DNA of 17,223 nucleotides from Chloroflexota bacterium (GTDB taxonomy: Bacteria; Chloroflexota; Dehalococcoidia; SM23-28-2; RBG-16-64-32), in contig JADFKX010000025.1 in the NCBI GenBank assembly GCA_022564695.1, forward strand, positions 1-17,223, read 5' to 3'. A program made the translations under genes and the position numbers. Position 1 is the first letter of the stretch, and every line of letters starts with the position of its first letter. The notes under the pieces are model-generated. The model had not been told where the DNA came from and ran no database searches. It saw nothing but the letters and a program-made list of their open reading frames with translations. Positions 6,612 to 12,948 of this stretch are shown here, in pieces.

Positions 6612-7627
6612 GATAGCGATGCCAGACGCTGCCGCCTTGCCGCTCGCCAGGCTGTGGCCACTTCGCGATTGGCGGTATCCTTGGGAATACGACCCCGTAG
6701 CGCCGTCAGTAGGTTTTCCGCGGCCAGGTTTGCCATGTGCTCTCGTGTAGCCACGCTGGCGCTGGCGACGTGGGGCACGATCACCACGTTCTCAAGCGTG
6801 AGGAGCGGGTCACCCGGCTGAATAGGCTCGGGATCGGTCACATCGAGGGCGGCGCCGCTGATGTGCCCGGACTTGAGGGCTTGGTACAGCGCCGTCTGAT
6901 CGACCAGAGCTCCGCGGCCGGTGTTCACAAGGACGGCCGACTCCTTCATCAGTCCTAGCTCCCTTCTGCTGATGAGGCGATGGGTTTCCGCTGTCAGCGG
7001 GGTGTGCAGCGTCACGAAGTCCGACTGCCGCAGTAGCTCCTCCAGGGGCAGGAAGGTCATCCCGTACCGGCGCTCGAGCCTGGGCTTGCGGCTGTTGCTG
7101 TGGTAGAGGATGCGCATGCCGAAGCCGCGCGCCCGTTTGGCTACCGCTGCTCCCACGCCGCCCATGCCCACGATCCCCAGCGTGGCGCCGAACACGTCCC
7201 GGCCCAGCAGGATGGACGGCCCCCACGTTCTCCAGCGGCCCGCCCGCACGTATCGGTCCGCTTCCGGGATGCGGCGGGCGGCCGCCAGCAGCAGGGCGAA
7301 GGTGAAATCAGCCACCGTCTCGCTGAGGACGCCGGGCGTGCGTGTCACCAGAACGCTGCGCTCACTCGCCGCCGGAAGGTCGATGTTGTCGAAGCCGGTG
7401 GCCATGTTGCTTATCACTATTAGGTTTGGGGCGCTGTCCAGCAGCGCCGCGTCCACGTGGTCGGTCAGCAGCGTCAGCAGCCCGTGGCAGCCGGCAGCTT
7501 GCGACTGGAACTCCTGTGGCGGCGGGGGCAACTCTTCCTCCCACACGCGCAGCTCCGTGTGTTGGGCTAGCAGATCGAGAGCGCCGCCAGGCAGGCGGCG
7601 CGTCACGAATACGGTGGGCTTGCCCAA
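6608..7627 (-). CDS. D-2-hydroxyacid dehydrogenase (glyoxylate/hydroxypyruvate reductase type)
   Basis: NAD(P)-dependent D-2-hydroxyacid dehydrogenase of 339 residues, the usual family length, likely reducing glyoxylate or hydroxypyruvate; cytoplasmic. The N-terminal catalytic half includes SNMATGFDNIDL. The Rossmann motif is GIVGMGGVG (151-159). The catalytic triad residues are R238 in NTGRGALVD, E267 in DVTDPEP and H286 in VPHVASAS. After the second strand the sequence is YHSNSRKP, with serine, arginine and lysine instead of an acidic residue, which suggests NADP(H) preference (inference). The start is TTG 7627, three bases after the stop of the DinB-like gene, so the two form an operon. 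A short C-terminal basic tail (WRAARRQR) follows the fold. Confidence 0.92.
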   Translation of the reverse strand: MGKPTVFVTRRLPGGALDLLAQHTELRVWEEELPPPPQEFQSQAAGCHGLLTLLTDHVDAALLDSAPNLIVISNMATGFDNIDLPAASERSVLVTRTPGVLSETVADFTFALLLAAARRIPEADRYVRAGRWRTWGPSILLGRDVFGATLGIVGMGGVGAAVAKRARGFGMRILYHSNSRKPRLERRYGMTFLPLEELLRQSDFVTLHTPLTAETHRLISRRELGLMKESAVLVNTGRGALVDQTALYQALKSGHISGAALDVTDPEPIQPGDPLLTLENVVIVPHVASASVATREHMANLAAENLLTALRGRIPKDTANREVATAWRAARRQRLASLS

Positions 7628-7630
7628 GCC

Positions 7631-8164
7631 CTAGCCGGCGGCGGCCGGGCGGCGCTGGTCCGGCTCCTTACCGCTGCGGAATTGCGGCTTGTACGTCGGC
7701 TCCTGGCCGCGGACCTGGTCGTAGTGCATGCGATCGTGCCTGTAGTATGACCGCAGCCACTGCATGACAGTGAGGGTGCCGAACACTGCGCTTGTAGCCG
7801 TGCGGTCGTAGTCCTGGGGGCGCATTCGCGCCATGACGGCCAGCGTCTTCTGGCGCTGCGCGCGCATCTCCGTGATGTGCTGGCGTACAGCGTTCAGGTG
7901 GGCGCGCTCCAGCGAGATCGCCACCGGTTCTCCCTGTACGCCGTCTAGGTTGGCGCCGTCCTCCTCCAGCGCCTTCTCCACCCAGGCGCGGTAGGCGGAC
8001 TCCATCTCGCACAGGTGGGACATCTGCTGCTTGGCGGTCCACTCCCCCGGCTTGAGGGGCGTGCTCGCCTCCTCATCACCGAGGCCCTCGAGGGCGGAGA
8101 GCAGCTTGCCGCGCTCCTGCGCCATCTTCTCTTTGAGCTCCTTGATCTGGGCTTCTTCAACCAC
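7631..8164 (-). CDS. DinB-superfamily protein
   Basis: A 177-residue four-helix-bundle protein of the DinB/YfiT superfamily. Members often bind a divalent metal through three histidines and several are thiol-dependent transferases; many have no known role. Here candidate metal ligands are the histidine in AKQQMSHLCEMES (H50) and the pair in YYRHDRMHYDQV. The first helix is long and charged (IKELKEKMAQERGKLLSALEGL), followed by the typical LKPGEWTAKQQMSHL. The start is GTG 8164 with AGGAG seven bases upstream. It is first in an operon with the D-hydroxyacid dehydrogenase and is divergent from the rhodanese gene. The thiol link (DinB, rhodanese) across the divergent promoter may be chance. Confidence 0.88.
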   Translation of the reverse strand: MVEEAQIKELKEKMAQERGKLLSALEGLGDEEASTPLKPGEWTAKQQMSHLCEMESAYRAWVEKALEEDGANLDGVQGEPVAISLERAHLNAVRQHITEMRAQRQKTLAVMARMRPQDYDRTATSAVFGTLTVMQWLRSYYRHDRMHYDQVRGQEPTYKPQFRSGKEPDQRRPAAAG

Positions 8165-8210
8165 GGTGGTACTCCTAGCGCGAATGATAGCCCCGGCGCT
8201 TGGTTTGTCG

Positions 8211-8240
8211 TTGAGCGCCTGCGGATGCTAAGATTATACT
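8211..8240 (+). promoter_or_regulatory. Promoter for the rhodanese-HAD operon
   Basis: TTGAGC (8211-8216), 18 bases, TATACT (8235-8240). The predicted transcript start near 8247 gives a 60-base leader. The -10 shares six bases with the opposite-strand -10 of the DinB gene. Confidence 0.6.
8233..8238 (-). promoter_or_regulatory. Consensus -10 box for the DinB operon
   Basis: The minus strand reads a perfect TATAAT at 8238-8233. The -35 region 17 bases upstream (AATACT) is poor. The transcript would start near 8226, about 60 bases before GTG 8164. The box overlaps the plus-strand TATACT, so the two promoters probably exclude each other. Confidence 0.5.
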
Positions 8241-8306
8241 CGGATGCTATTGCAAAGTATTCCGTGTGCAAATCGCGATAATCTCAGAACCAGGAGGTCA
8301 GGTCGG

Positions 8307-8642
8307 ATGCCCACCAAGGATCCGCAGGAACCCTTCACCCGTATCACCGTGGACGAGGGGAAGGAGTTGATGACCAGCGACAACGTCGCCGTCATCGACG
8401 TGCGAGAGCCCCACGAGTACAACGCGGGCCACGTGCCCAACGCCAAGCTGATTCCGGTGGCGAAGGTCTTCGCCCGCAAGGACGAACTACCGCGCGATAA
8501 GGACGTCATCTTCGTTTGCGGTGTCGGTCAGCGCAGCGCCCTCGCTTGCGAGATGGCGGCCGCCGCTGGCCTAACTCGTCTGTTTAACCTGGAAGGTGGC
8601 ACCGAGGCCTGGGTCAAGGCCGGCAATCCGGTCGAAGAGTAG
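8307..8642 (+). CDS. Rhodanese-like sulfurtransferase
   Basis: Single-domain rhodanese of 111 residues, cytoplasmic (no signal peptide), able in principle to carry a persulfide on its active-site cysteine. Family blocks are VAVIDVREPHEYNAGHVPNAKLIP, the active-site loop CGVGQRS following VIFV, and FNLEGGTEAWVKAGNPVE. The loop cysteine is present, so the enzyme is likely active. The start ATG at 8307 has AGGAGG nine bases upstream and follows a good promoter. The HAD phosphatase gene begins 28 bases after its stop on the same strand. The sulfur acceptor is unknown. Confidence 0.93.
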   Translation: MPTKDPQEPFTRITVDEGKELMTSDNVAVIDVREPHEYNAGHVPNAKLIPVAKVFARKDELPRDKDVIFVCGVGQRSALACEMAAAAGLTRLFNLEGGTEAWVKAGNPVEE

Positions 8643-8670
8643 TGGCGCTACCCATAGCGCGAGCATTGAC

Positions 8671-9348
8671 GTGACCCGGCTTCTGCTGTTCGACGTGGAT
8701 AACACGCTGCTCTGGAGCGGGGGCGCGGGCGGCAAGGCGATGGGCCTCGCCTTCCGCGACCTGTTCGGCATCGAGGACGGGTTCAAGAAGGTGGAGTTCA
8801 GCGGCCGGACGGACCGCTACATCGTGTCCACAGCGCTGCGCCAGCACGGCATCGACGGCGACTTCGACGAACACCAAGGGCGCTTCCTGGAGCGTTATTA
8901 CGCGCATCTGCCACAGGCGCTGCGTGAGCGCGAGGGTAAGCTCATGCCCGGCTTTCCCGCCCTGCTGGACGCCCTGACGAAACAGTCGCATGTCCGTCTG
9001 GGGCTGGCGACCGGCAACTTCAGCCATGCGGCGCAGCTTAAGCTGGCCCATTATGGCATCGACGGCTATTTCAGGGGCGGCGGCTTCGGAGAGGAGAGCG
9101 AGGATCGGGCGGTGATCGTCCGCCGGGCGATCGATCGGCTGGGCGAGGGGTTGCACTCGGCGGAGGCGGTTGTCATCGGCGATACGCCCCACGACATCTC
9201 CTCAGCGAAGGCTAACGGCGCCATCGCCGTAGGAGTGGCCACCGGCGGCCACTCCGTGGAGCAGCTCAAGGAGTCCGGGGCTGATTTCGTGTTCCAGGAC
9301 TTGTCGGACTGGCGTTCGGCTGTCGCTACGCTGACCGGCGAGGCCTGA
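8671..9348 (+). CDS. HAD-superfamily hydrolase (phosphoglycolate phosphatase-like)
   Basis: HAD hydrolase of 225 residues with an alpha-helical cap. Motif I is FDVDNTLLW with nucleophile D8 and acid D10; motif II is LATGN with T114; the acidic motif IV is VIGDTPHDISSAK with D171 and D175. The cap lies between residues 15 and 90. The layout fits the phosphoglycolate phosphatase/beta-phosphoglucomutase group, but the substrate cannot be fixed. The start is GTG 8671, giving MTRLLLFDVDNT, the normal position for motif I; the frame is open further upstream into the rhodanese gene but would add an improbable tail. No strong ribosome site is seen, which fits coupling to the rhodanese gene. Its last 23 bases overlap the 3' end of the convergent ATPase gene. 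Confidence 0.9.
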   Translation: MTRLLLFDVDNTLLWSGGAGGKAMGLAFRDLFGIEDGFKKVEFSGRTDRYIVSTALRQHGIDGDFDEHQGRFLERYYAHLPQALREREGKLMPGFPALLDALTKQSHVRLGLATGNFSHAAQLKLAHYGIDGYFRGGGFGEESEDRAVIVRRAIDRLGEGLHSAEAVVIGDTPHDISSAKANGAIAVGVATGGHSVEQLKESGADFVFQDLSDWRSAVATLTGEA

Positions 9349-10165
9349 TCTCCTCGACGTAGAACCGCTCGATGGCAGCGTGCACCTCCGGGATGGAGGA
9401 CGTGCCGTTCTCCAGCAGGCGCGCGAGGAACGCTTCCCGTTTGTCGATCTCGCTCATCAACGTCTCGGCCGGGATGCCACACCAGTCGGCCAGCGCCTGC
9501 CGGTCCTCCGCCGACTCCAGGATGGCGAAGCTGTCCGCGTCCGCGTCCCAGCGGACGATGCTGCGGTAAGCAAGATCGCCATCGCCGTCCGGCCGCAGGA
9601 GCGCCACTTCGCTCACTCGGCGGCGGGCGGAGTCCACTTCGCCCGAGGTGTGGCTCAGGTGCAGCGGCACGATGAACGTCAGCTTCGCGATCTGCTCCGG
9701 CGGCACGCCGATTTCGTCCCGCAAGATCGTCAGCACCTCGTCCACGGTGTTGGCGTGCACCGTCGTCGCCAGGGAGTAGCCTTCCGCCATCAGCTCGAAT
9801 GTGCGACGGGCGTACCCATCCCAGGTGTACACCGGTATATGGTCGCTCATCTCGTTCACCAATATGTACGTAGGGTATGCTTCCGTCCGTGGTGGCAGTT
9901 CGAACGTCTCCCCCATACCGCGGGTGAAGTAGGCCACGGTCTCCGGCGGCGTGAGTGAGAGAAGTGCGGTCAGCGTCGCGGTCTTTCCGGCTGAGGGCGG
10001 GTCGGCGGCAACGATGAGGGAAGCGCCTCTCTCCATCGCCAGCCAGAACATCGCTGCCAGACGGGGTGGCATGTTCCCCGCCTGCAGTATCTCCACCAGG
10101 GACATCGGCACCGGCGGCTGCCAGTGCCAGCCCCACCAGCTTACCGGCTGATTAGCGGCCCGCAT
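9326..10165 (-). CDS. P-loop ATPase related to secretion/pilus (GspE/VirB11-type) ATPases
   Basis: A 279-residue P-loop protein. Walker A is ADPPSAGKTATL (54-65, K61), following LIVAA. YPTYILVNEMSDH is a possible Walker-B/Asp-box region, and YSLATTVHANTVDEVLTILRDE resembles the histidine box of type II/IV secretion ATPases (TTxHANs). The N-terminal domain typical of such ATPases is nearly absent; instead there is a short tryptophan-rich start (SWWGWHW). No pilin, inner-membrane platform or other secretion gene is in the window, so it may be an orphan or serve a distant locus. The start is ATG 10165; the frame is open to 10408 but would run through the divergent alcohol dehydrogenase. There is no clear ribosome site, so it may be leaderless. 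ATP binding is likely; the role is unknown. Confidence 0.78.
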   Translation of the reverse strand: MRAANQPVSWWGWHWQPPVPMSLVEILQAGNMPPRLAAMFWLAMERGASLIVAADPPSAGKTATLTALLSLTPPETVAYFTRGMGETFELPPRTEAYPTYILVNEMSDHIPVYTWDGYARRTFELMAEGYSLATTVHANTVDEVLTILRDEIGVPPEQIAKLTFIVPLHLSHTSGEVDSARRRVSEVALLRPDGDGDLAYRSIVRWDADADSFAILESAEDRQALADWCGIPAETLMSEIDKREAFLARLLENGTSSIPEVHAAIERFYVEEIRPRRSA

Positions 10166-10206
10166 GACGTTAACGATGATATCGCATCGGCGGGTAGCCT
10201 GACACA

Positions 10207-10215
10207 TGCTACAAT
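10207..10215 (+). promoter_or_regulatory. Extended -10 promoter element for the alcohol dehydrogenase
   Basis: TGCTACAAT is a TGn extended -10 box with no good -35. It overlaps the first possible ATG (10214), so the transcript, starting near 10222, would begin at GTG 10223 or just before ATG 10235. Confidence 0.45.
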
Positions 10216-10234
10216 GACCGCCGTGTCTGGGACG

Positions 10235-11245
10235 ATGCTGGCCGCCTTCAGCGGCGGCAAAGAGGAGATCGAGGTGAAGGAGGTGCCGGTGCCCTCGCCC
10301 GGCGCGGGCGAGGTGCTCCTGCGGGTGCGCGCTTGTGGCATCTGTGGTTCTGATCTCCACTTCTATCGCGGTGAGCTTCCCGCCTTGCCGACGATCTCGC
10401 CGGGGCACGAGTTCGCCGGCGAGGTGACCGAGGTTGGCGAGGGCGTGCAGGGTTTCGCCTCCGGCCAGCGGGTTCTGGTGGAACCGATACGCACCTGCCG
10501 TCGGTGCTCATATTGTCGCACGGGGAGCTACCATCTCTGCCCCAAACGGGTGCTGCTGGGCACCTTCGCCCCCGGCGGCCTTGCCGAGTACGTAACCGTC
10601 CCCGACTACACGCTGTATCCCTTGCCTGATGCGCTGGACTACGAGCTGGCGGCGCTGGTGGAGCCGCTGGCGGTCGCCGTGCATGGTCTGCACCTCGTAG
10701 ACCTCTCCTTTGGCGAGCGAGTGGTCATCCTGGGCAGTGGTAGCATCGGCGTCATGGTGGCGCTGGTCGCCCGCGCCCTGGGCGCCGCCGGAGTCATCGT
10801 TACCTATCGGTACGAGCACCAGGCCAAGGCCGCGCTGGCCGCCGGCGCTACGCGGGCCGTTCAGGCGGAGGAGGCGGCGGGCCTCGCCAAAGAGAGGCCG
10901 GACGTGGTGGTGGAGACGGTCGGCGGTCATGCCGACACGCTCAACCAGGCGATAGGGCTGGTGCGGCCCGGCGGACGCGTCTCCGTACTGGGTCTGTTCA
11001 CCGGCTCAGTGCAGGTGAACGCTCTCACCCTGATGCTGAACGAGGTACGGGCAACGGGCGGTATCACCTACTGTCGCCGCGGACGCCACTCCGACTTCGA
11101 TGTTGCGCTGAGGATGATCGAGGCGGACCCGGAGCGGGCGCGTGGAATTATCAGCCATCGCTTCCCCTTAGGCGAGGTGGACGAGGCGTTTCGCACTGCC
11201 GCCGACAAGTCCACGGCCTCCCTCAAGGTGCAGGTTCATCCTTAG
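10235..11245 (+). CDS. Zinc-dependent alcohol dehydrogenase (MDR family)
   Basis: Medium-chain zinc dehydrogenase of 336 residues, in the sorbitol/threonine dehydrogenase-like group; oxidises a secondary alcohol with NAD(P) in the cytoplasm. Catalytic zinc ligands are C37 in GICGSD, H58/E59 in GHEFAGE and E143 in LVEPLAVAVH. Structural zinc is held by C88, C91, C94 and C102 (CxxCxxCx7C). The Rossmann motif is GSGSIG (167-172). After the second strand comes YRYEHQAKAAL, without the usual aspartate, so cofactor choice is open. The start is placed at ATG 10235 because MLAAFSGGKEEIEVKEVPVP matches the family N-terminus and the in-frame ATG 10214 sits inside the predicted -10 box; GTG 10223 as a leaderless start is possible. 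The specific substrate is unknown. Confidence 0.92.
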   Translation: MLAAFSGGKEEIEVKEVPVPSPGAGEVLLRVRACGICGSDLHFYRGELPALPTISPGHEFAGEVTEVGEGVQGFASGQRVLVEPIRTCRRCSYCRTGSYHLCPKRVLLGTFAPGGLAEYVTVPDYTLYPLPDALDYELAALVEPLAVAVHGLHLVDLSFGERVVILGSGSIGVMVALVARALGAAGVIVTYRYEHQAKAALAAGATRAVQAEEAAGLAKERPDVVVETVGGHADTLNQAIGLVRPGGRVSVLGLFTGSVQVNALTLMLNEVRATGGITYCRRGRHSDFDVALRMIEADPERARGIISHRFPLGEVDEAFRTAADKSTASLKVQVHP

Positions 11246-11300
11246 CTCCGCCTCACAGCTCTAACCGGCGAACCAAGAAGTCGGCAAACCGTAGGACCGT

Positions 11301-11316
11301 GGGCTGTCGGGAGCCC
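11301..11316. other. Small hairpin between convergent genes
   Basis: GGGCT (11301-11305) and AGCCC (11312-11316) can pair in the 75-base gap between the converging alcohol dehydrogenase and methyltransferase genes. No T-tract follows on either strand, so it is a weak terminator candidate at best. Confidence 0.25.
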
Positions 11317-11320
11317 GATG

Positions 11321-11959
11321 CTATCTTCGGCGGATCAGCATCACCCCGTCTCGGACGGTCAGGATAACCTGGGTCACCCGCTGGTCCTGGCGCACGTGCT
11401 CGTTGAATGCCGCGATCGCCCGGCTGCTATCGTCTTTGGGGTTCAGGACGCGGCCGCTCCACAGGACGTTGTCCACCGCTATCAGACCGTTGGGCGCTAG
11501 CAGCGACAACGCCGCCTCATAGTATGCGATGTAGGTTTCCTTATCGGCGTCAATGAACACGAGGTCAAACGGTCCTACCAGCGTCTTCAGCGTCTCTAGC
11601 GCCGGCCCCTCCCGCAGCTCGATCTTTCTCCCGTGGGGGCTCCGCTGGAAAAAGCTCCGCGCGATGGAGATCGCCTTTGGATTGATTTCGCAGGTTATCA
11701 GCTTCCCGTCCTCCGGCAGGGCCGACGCCATCATCAGGGCGCTGAAGCCGGTGAACGTCCCGATTTCCAGGATCCGGTGCGCCCCGAGCGATGCCGCCAG
11801 CACGTGGAGAAGCGTACCCTCAAGCGGGCCGGACAGCATCTGCGCCCGTTCTCCTGTCTTCTCCCTAGTTACCGTCACCAGCTCTTCTAGTAGCGTCGGC
11901 AGCGGCGTAGAATGCGCCGCCGCGTAGTTATCGATCTCCTCCGGTACGAGTGTCAGCAC
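11321..11959 (-). CDS. O-methyltransferase, caffeoyl-CoA/catechol type (class I SAM-dependent)
   Basis: SAM-dependent O-methyltransferase of 212 residues in the metal-dependent caffeoyl-CoA/catechol family. SAM motif I is EIGTFTGFSAL (65-75), with EINP (91-94) after the second strand. The metal-binding residues D137 (VFIDADKETY) and D163-N164 (VDNVLWSG) are conserved, so a divalent-metal-dependent enzyme acting on a vicinal-diol substrate is likely. The start is GTG 11959 with AGGAGG exactly six bases upstream, giving MLTLVPEEIDNYA. It follows the Lon-N-domain gene by 39 bases and is probably the last gene of that operon. The substrate is unknown. Confidence 0.93.
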   Translation of the reverse strand: MLTLVPEEIDNYAAAHSTPLPTLLEELVTVTREKTGERAQMLSGPLEGTLLHVLAASLGAHRILEIGTFTGFSALMMASALPEDGKLITCEINPKAISIARSFFQRSPHGRKIELREGPALETLKTLVGPFDLVFIDADKETYIAYYEAALSLLAPNGLIAVDNVLWSGRVLNPKDDSSRAIAAFNEHVRQDQRVTQVILTVRDGVMLIRRR

Positions 11960-11998
11960 ATCGTTCCTCCTGAGTTACTGAGCGGTTAAAGAAGAGCG

Positions 11999-12649
11999 TC
12001 AGTTCATGACGCCCAGCGCCCGCCAGCGGCGCGCTCGCGCCGCGTCCACCTTCGGTGTCATCACGCGGATGGCGTCGGACAGCGTCTCCATCTCCATCTC
12101 CAGCCGTCGGCGCACTGAGAGCTCCTCAAGCAGACGCTGCTTGGTCCAGGGGCCCACCGCCATGCGTGAGGCCACGAAATCGGCCAATTGGCCGGGCGGC
12201 CCGGGCATATCGATATGGCGCGTCCACTGGTTGGAGACCGCCAGGTAGAGACGGTGGTACTCGGCGAACAGGGCGGTAACGGTGTCCGCAACGTCCATCA
12301 CCACCTGCCCCTCTCCGTCGATGGATTGCAGCGGCTCCACTTCACCCACCAGATAGGGTGTCTCGCTCACCTGGCGCGACAGGCGAAAGCGTTGTTCGCC
12401 GAGGCATATCAGGTTCATGCGGCCGGCGTCCAGGTGCTGCACTCGGACGATGCGCGCGGTCGTGCCTATCTCGAACGGTTCGGCGGCATCACCCACTTCG
12501 CTGCCGGAGCGGATGAGCAGCACTCCGAACGGGGAGTTGGTCTCAAGGCACAGGTTGACCATCTTCTTGTAGCGCTCCTCGAAGATGTGAAGGGGTAAAG
12601 CGGCGCCGGGGAAAAGGACGGAGTTTAGCGGAAAGAGCGGCAGCTCCAT
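11999..12649 (-). CDS. Stand-alone Lon N-terminal (substrate-binding) domain protein
   Basis: A 216-residue protein with only the LON substrate-binding (PUA-like) domain and helical tail; no AAA+ or protease domain. The opening ELPLFPLNSVLFPGAALPLHIFEERYKKMV is the typical start of this family, followed by FGVLLI, GTTARIV and the conserved LICLGEQRFRL. The C-terminal half is helical and charged (QRLLEELSVRRRLEMEMETL). Such stand-alone proteins are widespread but their task is poorly known; a link to proteolysis is only assumed. The ATG at 12649 follows the stop of the DUF2007-like gene by 8 bases with a weak AGGCG site, so the genes are cotranscribed. Confidence 0.93.
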   Translation of the reverse strand: MELPLFPLNSVLFPGAALPLHIFEERYKKMVNLCLETNSPFGVLLIRSGSEVGDAAEPFEIGTTARIVRVQHLDAGRMNLICLGEQRFRLSRQVSETPYLVGEVEPLQSIDGEGQVVMDVADTVTALFAEYHRLYLAVSNQWTRHIDMPGPPGQLADFVASRMAVGPWTKQRLLEELSVRRRLEMEMETLSDAIRVMTPKVDAARARRWRALGVMN

Positions 12650-12657
12650 GGCGACGC

Positions 12658-12897
12658 CTAACCGGAGGGCTTCAGTTCGCCCAGGACCCAGCGCGCCCTC
12701 TTCTCGTCTGGGGCGAGCACGTACACTTCGATGCTGCTGGGGAGGGTCGGCGCCACGCCCAAAGGCGTCAGGGGGTCCAGGCTCTTGATGTAGGGCTTGA
12801 TGCCTTCCTGTTCCAGGGCGTCCTTCCAGACGTTGGCCTCGAACTCATCGTGGGCCACGGCGATCTTGACCAGGCGATCCGACTTGTTGGCGACCAT
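12658..12897 (-). CDS. DUF2007-like small protein
   Basis: A 79-residue cytoplasmic protein resembling the DUF2007 family (named putative signal transducing protein, a ferredoxin-like alpha/beta fold with no proven role). Matching features are LVKIAVAHDEFEANVWKDALEQEGI at the N-terminus, the variable middle, and SIEVYVLAPDEKRARWVLGEL at the C-terminus. It has no cysteine or metal motif. The start ATG 12897 lies about 16 bases after the predicted transcript start and lacks a ribosome site, so initiation may be near-leaderless. It is the first gene of an operon with the Lon-N-domain protein and the methyltransferase. Confidence 0.82.
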   Translation of the reverse strand: MVANKSDRLVKIAVAHDEFEANVWKDALEQEGIKPYIKSLDPLTPLGVAPTLPSSIEVYVLAPDEKRARWVLGELKPSG

Positions 12898-12919
12898 AAT
12901 AGAAACGGGGCGTGAAGCT

Positions 12920-12948
12920 AGTTTAGCATAGGATAAAGGGGTTGCTAA
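12920..12948 (-). promoter_or_regulatory. Promoter for the DUF2007/Lon-N/methyltransferase operon
   Basis: On the minus strand TTAGCA (12948-12943), 17 bases, TAAACT (12925-12920), with TGC before the -10 (extended -10). The -35 overlaps the stop codon of nuoG (12945-12947). Confidence 0.5.

Noticed and set aside
9066..10136. 356-codon minus-strand frame overlapping both the HAD gene and the ATPase gene
   Set aside because: Composition is Arg/Gly/His-rich with no recognisable domain; the +1-shifted frame at 9326-10165 has Walker A and other motifs.
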